Of a stretch of DNA of 8,301 bases, positions 1 to 6,360 are shown piece by piece. A program made the position numbers and the translations under genes. Positions within the stretch are counted from its first letter, which is position 1. Each line of letters starts with the position of its first letter. The notes under the pieces were generated by a model, which searched no databases, was not told the origin of the DNA, and worked only from the letters and a program-made list of their open reading frames with translations. The stretch is from Erysipelotrichaceae bacterium (lineage in GTDB: Bacteria > Bacillota_I > Bacilli_A > Erysipelotrichales > Erysipelotrichaceae): positions 1 to 8,301 of the forward strand of contig JAFWKS010000100.1 in the NCBI GenBank assembly GCA_017511325.1, given 5' to 3'.

Positions 1-1
1 A

Positions 2-499
2 ACGCTGAATGCCATCAACTTCAAGGACGTGTTCTATAAGAAAGACAAGCTCGATAAGAGTAAGTATGCCCTGAATGTGGATCTGTTTGTCTGGATCTAT
101 ATCGTCATGGCAAAAGCCAGACAGATGTCCGGATTCGATGTACTGAATGAACTGTACGAGAAGGTCAGATCATTGAAGGAAATGGATGATTGTGTGGAGT
201 ATTGCGCAACCGAGGCGGTATACAACGCCCTGTGCGAGAAGGAAGACGGCGGCGTTAAGTTCTTTACGGATCTGCTGGATGGAAACTACACTAATCTGCG
301 CTACGATAAGAATCTGATCGGTTTATTCAAGCGTTTTGCGGCTGCGACTCTGGCATATGGCGGAGAACCGATGGAAGAATACTATAAAAAGGATCTGCAC
401 AGCTTTGCGGAAACGCTGATCGGTAAGACATATCTGGAAACCCTGGGTATCTATGACAAGTATCTGCCGTTAACGGAGAATACAGAAACAGAAGAATGA
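2..499 (+). CDS. Unrecognised helical protein, 3' part only
   Basis: The reading frame is already open at the window edge (frame starts at base 2), so this is the C-terminal 165 residues of a longer protein. A GTG at base 29 is in frame but sits mid-frame with no reason to be the start. The visible part is soluble and probably all alpha-helical, rich in Lys, Asp, Glu, Leu and Tyr, with no signal peptide, membrane segment, cysteine cluster or catalytic motif that I recognise. Helix-like stretches include VWIYIVMAKARQMSG near the start and LKEMDDCVEYCATEAVYNAL further on. The tail is acidic and Thr/Glu-rich. The stop codon overlaps the pth start as ATGA, so pth is probably translationally coupled to it. 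I do not recognise the family. The frame is certainly coding given its length, codon use and tight junction; the function is unknown. Confidence 0.8.
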   Translation, partial: TLNAINFKDVFYKKDKLDKSKYALNVDLFVWIYIVMAKARQMSGFDVLNELYEKVRSLKEMDDCVEYCATEAVYNALCEKEDGGVKFFTDLLDGNYTNLRYDKNLIGLFKRFAAATLAYGGEPMEEYYKKDLHSFAETLIGKTYLETLGIYDKYLPLTENTETEE

Positions 500-1050
500 A
501 ACTGATCGTCGGTTTGGGAAATCCTGGTCTGGAATACAGTAAGACCCGTCATAATGCGGGTTTTTTACTCATTGACAGACTTTGTGAAAAGCTGGATGTC
601 GTCCTTGATAAAAACAAGTGCAAAGCCAACTATGGCATCTATCGTCATAAAGGTGAAAAGGTCATAATCGCCAAACCTCAGACCTACATGAATCTTTCGG
701 GCATGGCGGTATCATCCCTGATGAGATTCTATGACATTCCGGTGGAAGATCTGATCGTAGTCCATGATGATCTTGATCTGCCTACCGGCAAGCTGCGTTT
801 ACGGCGCAAGGGTTCATCAGGAGGCCAGAAGGGCATGGGCAATATCATCACTCAGCTCGGTACTCAGGACATCAACAGGATCAGAGTAGGCATCTCCAAC
901 GACAAAAACAGAGATACAAAGGACTATGTCCTTTCTGCTTTCAGCAAGGATGAACTTCCAGTACTGAATGAAGCTCTGGATAAGGGCTCTGATGCCCTGA
1001 TTTATTCTCTGGATCACGATTTTGATGAGGTAATGTCAAAATTTAATTAA
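496..1050 (+). CDS. pth: Peptidyl-tRNA hydrolase (bacterial Pth)
   Basis: Cytosolic esterase that releases tRNA from peptidyl-tRNAs dropped by the ribosome. At 184 residues it is of usual family length. The N-terminal signature VGLGNPG (residues 5-11) carries Asn9, and TRHNAGF (17-23) carries the catalytic His19, matching Asn10 and His20 of E. coli Pth. Tyr-Met-Asn66 and the HDDLDLP motif (90-96, Asp91 matching E. coli Asp93) are present. The motif normally read GGHNG is here GGQKG (109-113), so the family His and Asn are replaced by Gln and Lys; see findings. The start overlaps the previous stop by four bases (ATGA) and has no strong Shine-Dalgarno sequence at normal spacing. The stop overlaps the mfd start by one base (TAATG). 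The neighbour order pth-mfd is classic for Firmicutes. Identification is secure. Confidence 0.97.
   Translation: MKLIVGLGNPGLEYSKTRHNAGFLLIDRLCEKLDVVLDKNKCKANYGIYRHKGEKVIIAKPQTYMNLSGMAVSSLMRFYDIPVEDLIVVHDDLDLPTGKLRLRRKGSSGGQKGMGNIITQLGTQDINRIRVGISNDKNRDTKDYVLSAFSKDELPVLNEALDKGSDALIYSLDHDFDEVMSKFN
541..566 (+). other. Terminator-like hairpin inside pth
   Basis: ACCCG (544-548) pairs with CGGGT (557-561) around an 8-base loop. The stem can extend outward through a G-U pair (543/562) and two A-U pairs (542/563, 541/564), and a run of six T (561-566) follows directly. It looks like an intrinsic terminator or attenuator but encodes the conserved Pth residues around TRHNAGF, so the protein sequence could explain most of it. 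Function is speculative. Confidence 0.25.
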
Positions 1051-4000
1051 TGAAGTATATTGAACTGTTAAATCAGATCGAAAGCACATTGAATGACAAG
1101 GATCATTCTTTTTTAAGTTACAGTTCTTTGACTGAAGAAGCACTGAAGATCGCAATAAGAGCCAAGAACAGCCTGAAACCGATCATTGTCGTAAAAGAGA
1201 ACGGCTATCTGAGCAATAAACTCAGAGATATCCTTGCTTCCTATTTTGATGAAGACGAGATCGTTTCCTATCTTCCTGAAGAATCGCTCCGGGCTGAAGA
1301 GATCGCTTCTTCCTTTGAAAACAGAGCCAACCGTCTCAATGCCCTGTACAGGATAATAACCAATCCGAAAATAAAGGTCATTCTTGTTTCCCCGTATGGT
1401 CTGATCAGACACCTGCCTTCTAAAGAAGAACTTCAAAGCAGGATCATCAGGATCAAAAAAGATGATGTGCTGGATAAAGGTGAGTTCATTGAACAGCTCA
1501 AGAAACTGGGCTATGAAAAGACCAGCCACGTCGAGACACCAATGACTTATGCCTCAAGAGGATACATCGTGGATGTCTTCTCGATAAACTATGATATGCC
1601 GGTAAGGATCGAGTTCTTTGATGATGTGATCGATTCGATCAGGTTTTTTGACAATGCGAGTCAAAGAAAGATCAAGGAAGTCGATGAGGCAGAGATCTGC
1701 TTTGCGAAGGATGTCTTCTTTTCGGATGAAGAAAAGAAATATCTCGATGAAAACATCAAGCCATTGAGCGGACAGATGGAACTGGAACTGGAATATATCC
1801 AATCAGATATCTACATCCAGTCGCAGTATTTCTATTACTGTTACTTTGAAAAATCGCATCTTAAGGATTATTTCAATGAACCGATCATTTATCTGTCCAA
1901 CGATGAAAAGATCGATGAACATCTGAAGATGCTGCAGAACGAGACCATCGCCTATATCCAGGAGATGCATGAAGAAAACAGGCTGCCATTAAGATTTTAT
2001 GTCTATGGTGAATTTAAAAGAGAAACAGACAGATGCGAGCTTATCGAAGGAAGACCGTTTGCAGAGATACCGCAGATCAATGAGATCGATTTTCCTTACG
2101 GCACGAGTGACTATGTAGCCAATGTTTTGAAGAATGAAAAGAGCACCTATAAACTCGTCATCCTGGAAGACAAGCAATGCGAACAGATCATCTCATCACT
2201 GGTCAAGCTCGATATACCTTACACTATTTATGGTGATGAACTTGTTGAAGGCATCAATATCGGCTACGGAGCGATCTATGGCGGTTTTGAGATACCGGAA
2301 AAGGATTTCGCTTTATATACCAGCAAAGAACTTTTCAAGGAAAAGGTCCGTCATGGGCGCTATGCCAGCAGGTATGCGGAAGCCAGAACTCTCAACTCAT
2401 ATGAAGAACTTAAACAGGGAGACTATGTCGTTCATGATCAGTATGGCATCGGCCAGTATGTGGCGATCGAATCAAGGATCATCAACGGCATCAAATGTGA
2501 TTATCTTAAGATCATCTACAAGGGCAATGATGAACTGCTGGTACCTTTATCGCAGTTCTCTCTGGTCAGAAAATATGTTTCCCAGGAAGGCGTCATACCT
2601 AAGCTTCATAAACTCGGTTCCAAGGAGTGGGTCGAGACAAAACGCAGGGTCGAGGAAAACGTCAACGACATTGCCGAGAAGCTGATCGAACTGTACAGCA
2701 TCCGTGATACGAACATCGGTTTTGCCTTTTCAAAAGACACAGTCATGCAGAAGGAGTTCGAAGATACTTTCGAATATGAATTGACAACCGATCAGGCCAA
2801 GGCGATCGAAGAAGTCAAGGAAGACATGGAAAGTGCTAAGCCAATGGACAGACTGCTTTGCGGAGATGTCGGATTCGGCAAGACGGAAGTGGCTTTGCGT
2901 GCAGCGTTCAAGGCGGTAAACGACGACAAGCAGGTCGCCTATCTTTGCCCGACGACTATTCTGTCCTTCCAGCATTTCGATACTTTCAAAAAGCGTTTAA
3001 GCAAGTTCCCGGCACGAGTCGAACTGCTCAACAGATATGTGAGCGAAGAACATCAAAGAGAGATACTTAAAGATCTCAAGGAAGGCAAAGTCGATATCCT
3101 GATCGGTACCCACCGCATCCTGTCCAAGGATGTGAAGTATAAGGATCTGGGTCTTTTGATCATCGATGAGGAACAGCGTTTCGGTGTCGAACATAAAGAG
3201 AAGATCAAGGAGCTGAAGAATTCGATCGATGTTTTGTCTTTGTCGGCTACCCCGATCCCAAGGACACTGCAGATGTCTTTGATCGGTCTTCGTGGGCTTT
3301 CCACTCTTGATACACCGCCGCAGAACCGCTATCCGGTCCAGACTTATGTCGTTCACAAATCCGACAGTCTTCTTTCGGAAGTGATCATGAGAGAGCTTGA
3401 AAGGAACGGCCAGGTCTTCTATCTGTACAACAATGTCGAACGCATCTATTCAGTTGCCCGCAAACTTTCTGAGGCGATCCCTTATGCCAGGATCGGTGTG
3501 GCTCACGGACAGATGGATCGCAAACAGATCGAAGATATCATGTATAAATTCTATGCGGGAGAGATCAATGTCCTGATCTGTACGACGATCATTGAGACAG
3601 GTCTGGATATACCTAATGCGAATACGATCATCATTGAAAATGCGCAGAACTTCGGTCTTTCCCAGCTCTATCAGATCAAGGGAAGGGTCGGAAGGTCGGA
3701 TCGTGTCGCCTATGCCTATCTGATGGTACCGGAAAAGAAACAGCTAAACGAGAACAGCATCAAGCGTCTTGATGCGATCAAGGAGTTCACAGCTCTTGGC
3801 TCTGGATACAAGATCGCGATGCGTGATCTGACGATCAGAGGTGCCGGTGATCTTTTAGGGGCGAAGCAGTCAGGTTTTATCGACAATGTCGGACTCGATC
3901 TGTATCTGGCGATGCTGAACAAGGCGATATTGAAAGCCAAGGGTGAAGAAGTGGTCGAAGAAGAACCTAAGACCAACATCAACATTCCGATCTCAAGCTA

Positions 4001-4427
4001 CATCCCTGAAGAGTTCTCCGATAACGACTATGACAAACTGTCTTTGTATCATGAGCTCTATGATATCGACAACAAGAAGGATCTGTTTGACTACTATCTC
4101 AAGATCACTGATGAATACGGCAAACTGCCTAAGGAAGTCGAGTCGCTGTTCGATAAAAAGAAACTTGAACTGCTTTACAATCTCAATCTGATCGACAAGG
4201 TCAGCAATAACAAGGGGATGTTTACGATTGTATTATCGAAACAATACTCCGATAATATAGATGGAGCAAAGCTGTTCGAATACTGCAATAATCTGTCCAA
4301 AGATATCAAGATAGGCTATAAGAACTACAGACTTGAGATAAGCCTCGACAATCAGAAAGAGAATGTCTCAAAAATGCTGAAGCTGGTCGATGATCTGGAC
4401 AAACTGGAAAAAGAAAATGCGCATTGA
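1050..4427 (+). CDS. mfd: Transcription-repair coupling factor Mfd
   Basis: ATP-driven DNA translocase that pushes stalled RNA polymerase off damaged DNA and recruits UvrA for nucleotide excision repair. At 1125 residues it is slightly shorter than the E. coli and B. subtilis proteins, and all expected parts are there. The UvrB-like N-terminal module includes RGYIVDVF (170-177) and IEFFDD near 188. The RNA-polymerase-interacting domain starts at GDYVVHDQYGIGQY (about 457-470). The RecG-like motor has Walker A GDVGFGKT (605-612), Walker B DEEQ (706-709), SAT (732-734), the ETGLDIP segment (849-855) and QIKGRVGR (875-882). The C-terminal TRCF regulatory domain runs from about 975 to 1110. The start overlaps the pth stop as TAATG, and the nearest GAGG is about 19 bases upstream, so initiation probably depends on coupling to pth. 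No fin gene lies between pth and mfd, unlike B. subtilis. Confidence 0.98.
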   Translation: MKYIELLNQIESTLNDKDHSFLSYSSLTEEALKIAIRAKNSLKPIIVVKENGYLSNKLRDILASYFDEDEIVSYLPEESLRAEEIASSFENRANRLNALYRIITNPKIKVILVSPYGLIRHLPSKEELQSRIIRIKKDDVLDKGEFIEQLKKLGYEKTSHVETPMTYASRGYIVDVFSINYDMPVRIEFFDDVIDSIRFFDNASQRKIKEVDEAEICFAKDVFFSDEEKKYLDENIKPLSGQMELELEYIQSDIYIQSQYFYYCYFEKSHLKDYFNEPIIYLSNDEKIDEHLKMLQNETIAYIQEMHEENRLPLRFYVYGEFKRETDRCELIEGRPFAEIPQINEIDFPYGTSDYVANVLKNEKSTYKLVILEDKQCEQIISSLVKLDIPYTIYGDELVEGINIGYGAIYGGFEIPEKDFALYTSKELFKEKVRHGRYASRYAEARTLNSYEELKQGDYVVHDQYGIGQYVAIESRIINGIKCDYLKIIYKGNDELLVPLSQFSLVRKYVSQEGVIPKLHKLGSKEWVETKRRVEENVNDIAEKLIELYSIRDTNIGFAFSKDTVMQKEFEDTFEYELTTDQAKAIEEVKEDMESAKPMDRLLCGDVGFGKTEVALRAAFKAVNDDKQVAYLCPTTILSFQHFDTFKKRLSKFPARVELLNRYVSEEHQREILKDLKEGKVDILIGTHRILSKDVKYKDLGLLIIDEEQRFGVEHKEKIKELKNSIDVLSLSATPIPRTLQMSLIGLRGLSTLDTPPQNRYPVQTYVVHKSDSLLSEVIMRELERNGQVFYLYNNVERIYSVARKLSEAIPYARIGVAHGQMDRKQIEDIMYKFYAGEINVLICTTIIETGLDIPNANTIIIENAQNFGLSQLYQIKGRVGRSDRVAYAYLMVPEKKQLNENSIKRLDAIKEFTALGSGYKIAMRDLTIRGAGDLLGAKQSGFIDNVGLDLYLAMLNKAILKAKGEEVVEEEPKTNINIPISSYIPEEFSDNDYDKLSLYHELYDIDNKKDLFDYYLKITDEYGKLPKEVESLFDKKKLELLYNLNLIDKVSNNKGMFTIVLSKQYSDNIDGAKLFEYCNNLSKDIKIGYKNYRLEISLDNQKENVSKMLKLVDDLDKLEKENAH

Positions 4428-4680
4428 CAAATATCTTAAAGTGGCAAGGATCCTGAAAAGAAGAGAAGTCGGCAAACAGCTGGCTTTAAATGAAAGGCTC
4501 TTCATCAACGGCCGGGTCGCCAAACCATCAAGTGAAATCAAAGTCGGTGATGTCATAACCATCGCTTTTGGTCACCGTGAGATCAAGGTCCTGGTCAAAG
4601 AGGTTCGGGATTCTGCCAGCAAGCAGCAGGCTTTCGAGATGTATGAAGTGCTTGAAGAGAAAAAAGAGGAACTAGTATAA
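4417..4680 (+). CDS. rqcP: S4-domain ribosome quality-control protein RqcP (YabO/HslR family)
   Basis: An 87-residue protein made almost entirely of one S4 RNA-binding domain. It closely resembles B. subtilis RqcP (YabO): the start MRIDKYLKVARILKRRE, then INGRVAKPSSEIKVGD and a basic beta-rich end. In B. subtilis RqcP binds the large subunit with a peptidyl-tRNA and works with RqcH to add poly-alanine tails to nascent chains on split 50S subunits. Arg2 and Arg16, in the basic face of the fold, are present. I chose ATG 4417 rather than the in-frame ATG at 4390, because the earlier start would add nine residues that family members lack. It overlaps the mfd end by 11 bases, with a weak GGAAA nine bases before the start. 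Its TAA stop lies inside the TATAAT box of the next gene. The position between mfd and divIC matches B. subtilis. Confidence 0.93.
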   Translation: MRIDKYLKVARILKRREVGKQLALNERLFINGRVAKPSSEIKVGDVITIAFGHREIKVLVKEVRDSASKQQAFEMYEVLEEKKEELV

Positions 4681-4681
4681 T
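4652..4681 (+). promoter_or_regulatory. Predicted promoter for divIC (leaderless arrangement)
   Basis: TTGAAG (4652-4657) and a perfect TATAAT (4676-4681) are separated by 18 bases, inside the 3' end of rqcP. The -10 box ends so that a usual start site about 7 bases on would fall on the A of the divIC ATG at 4688. The only Shine-Dalgarno-like AGAGGA (4665-4670) is 17 bases from the ATG, too far for normal use, and would be upstream of the transcript start. Confidence 0.55.
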
Positions 4682-4687
4682 TATTGT

Positions 4688-4990
4688 ATGGCTAAAAAGA
4701 GCGCAAAAAGAAAGACGAAGACGATCGTCTCAAAGCTGATTTCAATTGCACTGATCGTTGCGGCGATCGCTATTTTTACCAGCGTTTTACAGAACGTGAT
4801 CAGGATGTTCTCCCTGCAGCAGCAGGCAAAACTAGTTGAAGCTGAACTTGAAGCTTTAAGAGAAGAGAACGCCTCGCTTATTTCCACCAAGGAAAAACTG
4901 GAAGATCCCGACTATGTACAGACCTATGCCAGAGGGGAATACATGTTCTCCAAGGGTGATGAAAAGGTCTTCTATCTGCCGGGCAACTAA
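4688..4990 (+). CDS. divIC: DivIC/FtsB-type septum formation initiator
   Basis: Small bitopic membrane protein of the divisome that, with DivIB/FtsQ and FtsL, helps activate septal peptidoglycan synthesis. The 100 residues show a Lys/Arg-rich cytoplasmic start (2-17), one hydrophobic membrane segment (about 17-36, rich in Ile, Ala, Leu and Val), a heptad-like coiled coil outside the membrane (about 42-72), and the family's conserved end. That end includes DPDYVQTYARGEYMF (73-87) and KVFYLP (93-98), normally seen as DPxYxExxAR...P. The gene stands seven bases after rqcP. In B. subtilis divIC also follows rqcP, but with yabP and yabQ between. A strong TATAAT just upstream suggests its own promoter in addition to readthrough. 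The stop codon is part of the terminator stem that follows. DivIC is preferred over FtsL because of the conserved C-terminal motif and the gene order. Confidence 0.93.
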   Translation: MAKKSAKRKTKTIVSKLISIALIVAAIAIFTSVLQNVIRMFSLQQQAKLVEAELEALREENASLISTKEKLEDPDYVQTYARGEYMFSKGDEKVFYLPGN

Positions 4991-5014
4991 AGTGGAATTT
5001 CCACTTTTCTTTTT
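4989..5014 (+). terminator. Rho-independent terminator after divIC
   Basis: A perfect 8-bp stem, AAAGTGGA (4989-4996) with TCCACTTT (5000-5007), has a 3-base loop and is followed by TTCTTTTT-like T-rich DNA to about 5014. The first stem bases are the last two of the divIC TAA stop, so no sequence is wasted. It should end the pth-mfd-rqcP-divIC transcript at least partly and makes the next gene the start of a new unit. Confidence 0.8.
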
Positions 5015-5025
5015 ATCATTAGAAT
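4998..5025 (+). promoter_or_regulatory. Weak candidate promoter for the Nudix gene
   Basis: TTTCCA (4998-5003) and TAGAAT (5020-5025) are 16 bases apart; an overlapping alternative -10 is TATCAT (5014-5019). A promoter is expected here because a terminator lies just upstream, but the match is poor and overlaps the terminator. Confidence 0.25.
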
Positions 5026-5039
5026 GAGATGGTGCTGAT

Positions 5040-5570
5040 ATGGAAAAACAGATAAACAGAGAAGAAATCTATTCAGGCAAGGTGATCCATGTCGTCAAGG
5101 ATGAAGTTGAGCTTGACGACGGCTCCCGTACCTACAGAGAAGTCGTATTGCATAACGGAGGAGCCTGCATCGCCTTAAGGGATGATGAAGGCAAGTATTT
5201 CATGGTGAAACAGTTCCGTTATTCTTTGGGCAAGGAAATGTATGAATTCCCGGCTGGCAAGATCGAGAAGGGCGAAGATCCTGATGAGGCGATCGCAAGG
5301 GAAGCGATCGAAGAGACGGGCTATGAAGCTTTGAATATCAGAAAGTTCAATTACATCGTTCCGACCTGTGGCTACTGTTCAGAAAAGATCTATCTGTATT
5401 ACGGAGAGGCCGGCAGAAGACTCGGCCAGCATCTTGACATCGATGAAAGGATCGATCTTTACCGTTTCACTTTTGATGAGATCAGGGATATGATCAGAAA
5501 CGATCTGATCGATGACAGCAAGACGATCGCTTTGATGTATCGTCTGGAACTAGAGGGCATTGATGCTTAG
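5040..5570 (+). CDS. Nudix hydrolase, probable ADP-ribose pyrophosphatase
   Basis: Predicted to hydrolyse ADP-ribose (or a related nucleoside diphosphate sugar) to AMP and ribose 5-phosphate with a divalent metal. The full 23-residue Nudix box (Gx5Ex7REUxEExGU) lies at residues 73-95: Gly73, Glu79, Arg87, Glu88, Glu91, Glu92 and Gly94 are all there, with Glu88, Glu91 and Glu92 as the expected metal ligands. A Pro at 108, about a dozen residues after the box within VPTCGYCSE, fits the proline that marks ADP-ribose-type members. The N-terminal strands and the length of 176 residues fit the NudF/YqkG group. The ATG at 5040 has GGTG (5031-5034) at good spacing. The first gene after the terminator, it overlaps the next gene by eight bases. 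The exact substrate is inferred and not certain. Confidence 0.88.
   Translation: MEKQINREEIYSGKVIHVVKDEVELDDGSRTYREVVLHNGGACIALRDDEGKYFMVKQFRYSLGKEMYEFPAGKIEKGEDPDEAIAREAIEETGYEALNIRKFNYIVPTCGYCSEKIYLYYGEAGRRLGQHLDIDERIDLYRFTFDEIRDMIRNDLIDDSKTIALMYRLELEGIDA
5552..5557 (+). promoter_or_regulatory. Ribosome binding site for the unrecognised gene at 5563
   Basis: AGAGGG lies five bases before ATG 5563 and within the last codons of the Nudix gene. It favours ATG 5563 over the TTG at 5560 as the start. This is one of the few clear Shine-Dalgarno sites in the window. Confidence 0.7.
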
Positions 5571-6345
5571 GCTTGATGATCTGGTAAACGGACTTGATAA
5601 GCATAAGGACAATATCGAAGAATACTTCGCTGCTTTCTTTTGCCGCAGCAACTATAAACAGTATGAAGTGGAAGGCGATCCGGACAAGGATGAAAGCAAG
5701 GCGATCAGGATCATGTTCGAGTCAAGAAAAAAACTGCGGGAGAGGATCGAGGAATCCTTCAGTTATGATCCGTTCTGTCTGGAGGCATTTTTTGTCTACT
5801 ACATCATCTCGGAAGACATCTATGTCAATTACCGCTTTCAGGAATACTATCGGGAATCCAATAATTATGCGGATTTCTCGCAATATCAGAAGAAGTGCTA
5901 TCTGAGGATCATGGACTTCTATGTGGAATTCCTTCTGGATATCCGCAATATAACTACGGCGATCAAAGTACAGAGGCTGATCATCAGGCTCAGCAATGAT
6001 CTTTCAGGAAAAAACGTCAACCGCCTTTCCTATATGTACAGCACTGTTGAAAGGGCTGATGATTTCTACAGGCTCTATCTGGAAAGCGAATTCGATGCCT
6101 ATGATTATCTGATGCTGGTACTGACACTTCTGAAGCATGAAGAAGATACCAAGGCAAAGGAAGTGCTGCTGGAGATGTTTAAGAACGTAGAGTATGCTGA
6201 ATGCCTGGACCATCTCTGGGATCTCGATATGAATGATCCAAAACAGAAAGAATTCTACCAGCTTATTGAAGACTGCTACAGTGAGATTAACTCCGTCCCA
6301 GACTTCTTTGCCTGGGTCAATCTGATTAATGAAGAAAGACAATAG
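5563..6345 (+). CDS. Unrecognised all-helical protein, TPR-like in style
   Basis: A 260-residue protein that I cannot place in a family. It has no signal peptide, membrane segment or catalytic motif that I can see. It reads as consecutive amphipathic helices rich in Tyr, Phe, Asp, Glu and Leu, in the style of tetratricopeptide or other helical-repeat scaffolds. Examples are YDPFCLEAFFVYYI (about 68-81), a Tyr-rich helix near 92-112, AIKVQRLIIRLSNDL (about 137-151) and YDYLMLVLTLLKHEEDTKAKEV (two adjoining helices from about 180). Such folds usually mediate protein contacts, but that is inference from style alone. The start overlaps the Nudix stop by eight bases and has a good ribosome binding site, so the two are co-translated and may share a job. 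The stop is directly followed by the promoter of the next gene. Codon use is like that of its neighbours, with no sign of recent transfer. Confidence 0.85.
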   Translation: MLRLDDLVNGLDKHKDNIEEYFAAFFCRSNYKQYEVEGDPDKDESKAIRIMFESRKKLRERIEESFSYDPFCLEAFFVYYIISEDIYVNYRFQEYYRESNNYADFSQYQKKCYLRIMDFYVEFLLDIRNITTAIKVQRLIIRLSNDLSGKNVNRLSYMYSTVERADDFYRLYLESEFDAYDYLMLVLTLLKHEEDTKAKEVLLEMFKNVEYAECLDHLWDLDMNDPKQKEFYQLIEDCYSEINSVPDFFAWVNLINEERQ

Positions 6346-6354
6346 TGTTATAAT
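6346..6354 (+). promoter_or_regulatory. Extended -10 promoter for the Phd-like/tmk/holB unit
   Basis: TGTTATAAT (6346-6354) is a perfect TATAAT with the TGn extension, directly after the TAG stop of the previous gene. A -35 match is weak (TTAATG, 6326-6331, 17-base spacer), as is usual for extended -10 promoters. The box ends 7 bases before ATG 6361, so the predicted transcript begins at or very near the start codon. The sequence TATAATTA-N4-ATGGC is shared with the divIC promoter. Confidence 0.65.
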
Positions 6355-6360
6355 TAGGAC

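Noticed and set aside
29..31. GTG as the start of the first gene
   Set aside because: The frame is open through the window edge with ordinary coding sequence before it, so the gene begins outside the window.
2134..2685. A 183-codon open frame on the + strand in another frame of mfd
   Set aside because: It lies wholly inside mfd, encodes a Ser/Arg/Met-rich low-quality protein typical of a shadow frame, and mfd is certain there.
4390..4416. Upstream in-frame ATG for rqcP adding nine residues
   Set aside because: The family begins at MRxDKxLK, which matches ATG 4417; the earlier start would add residues not seen in relatives.
5560..5562. TTG as the start of the helical-protein gene
   Set aside because: ATG follows immediately at 5563 with ideal spacing from AGAGGG.
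6322..6357. Imperfect inverted repeat around the Phd-like promoter (CTGATTAAT and ATAATTAG) as an operator
   Set aside because: Only about six of nine positions pair and the region is AT-rich, so it is not distinguishable from chance.
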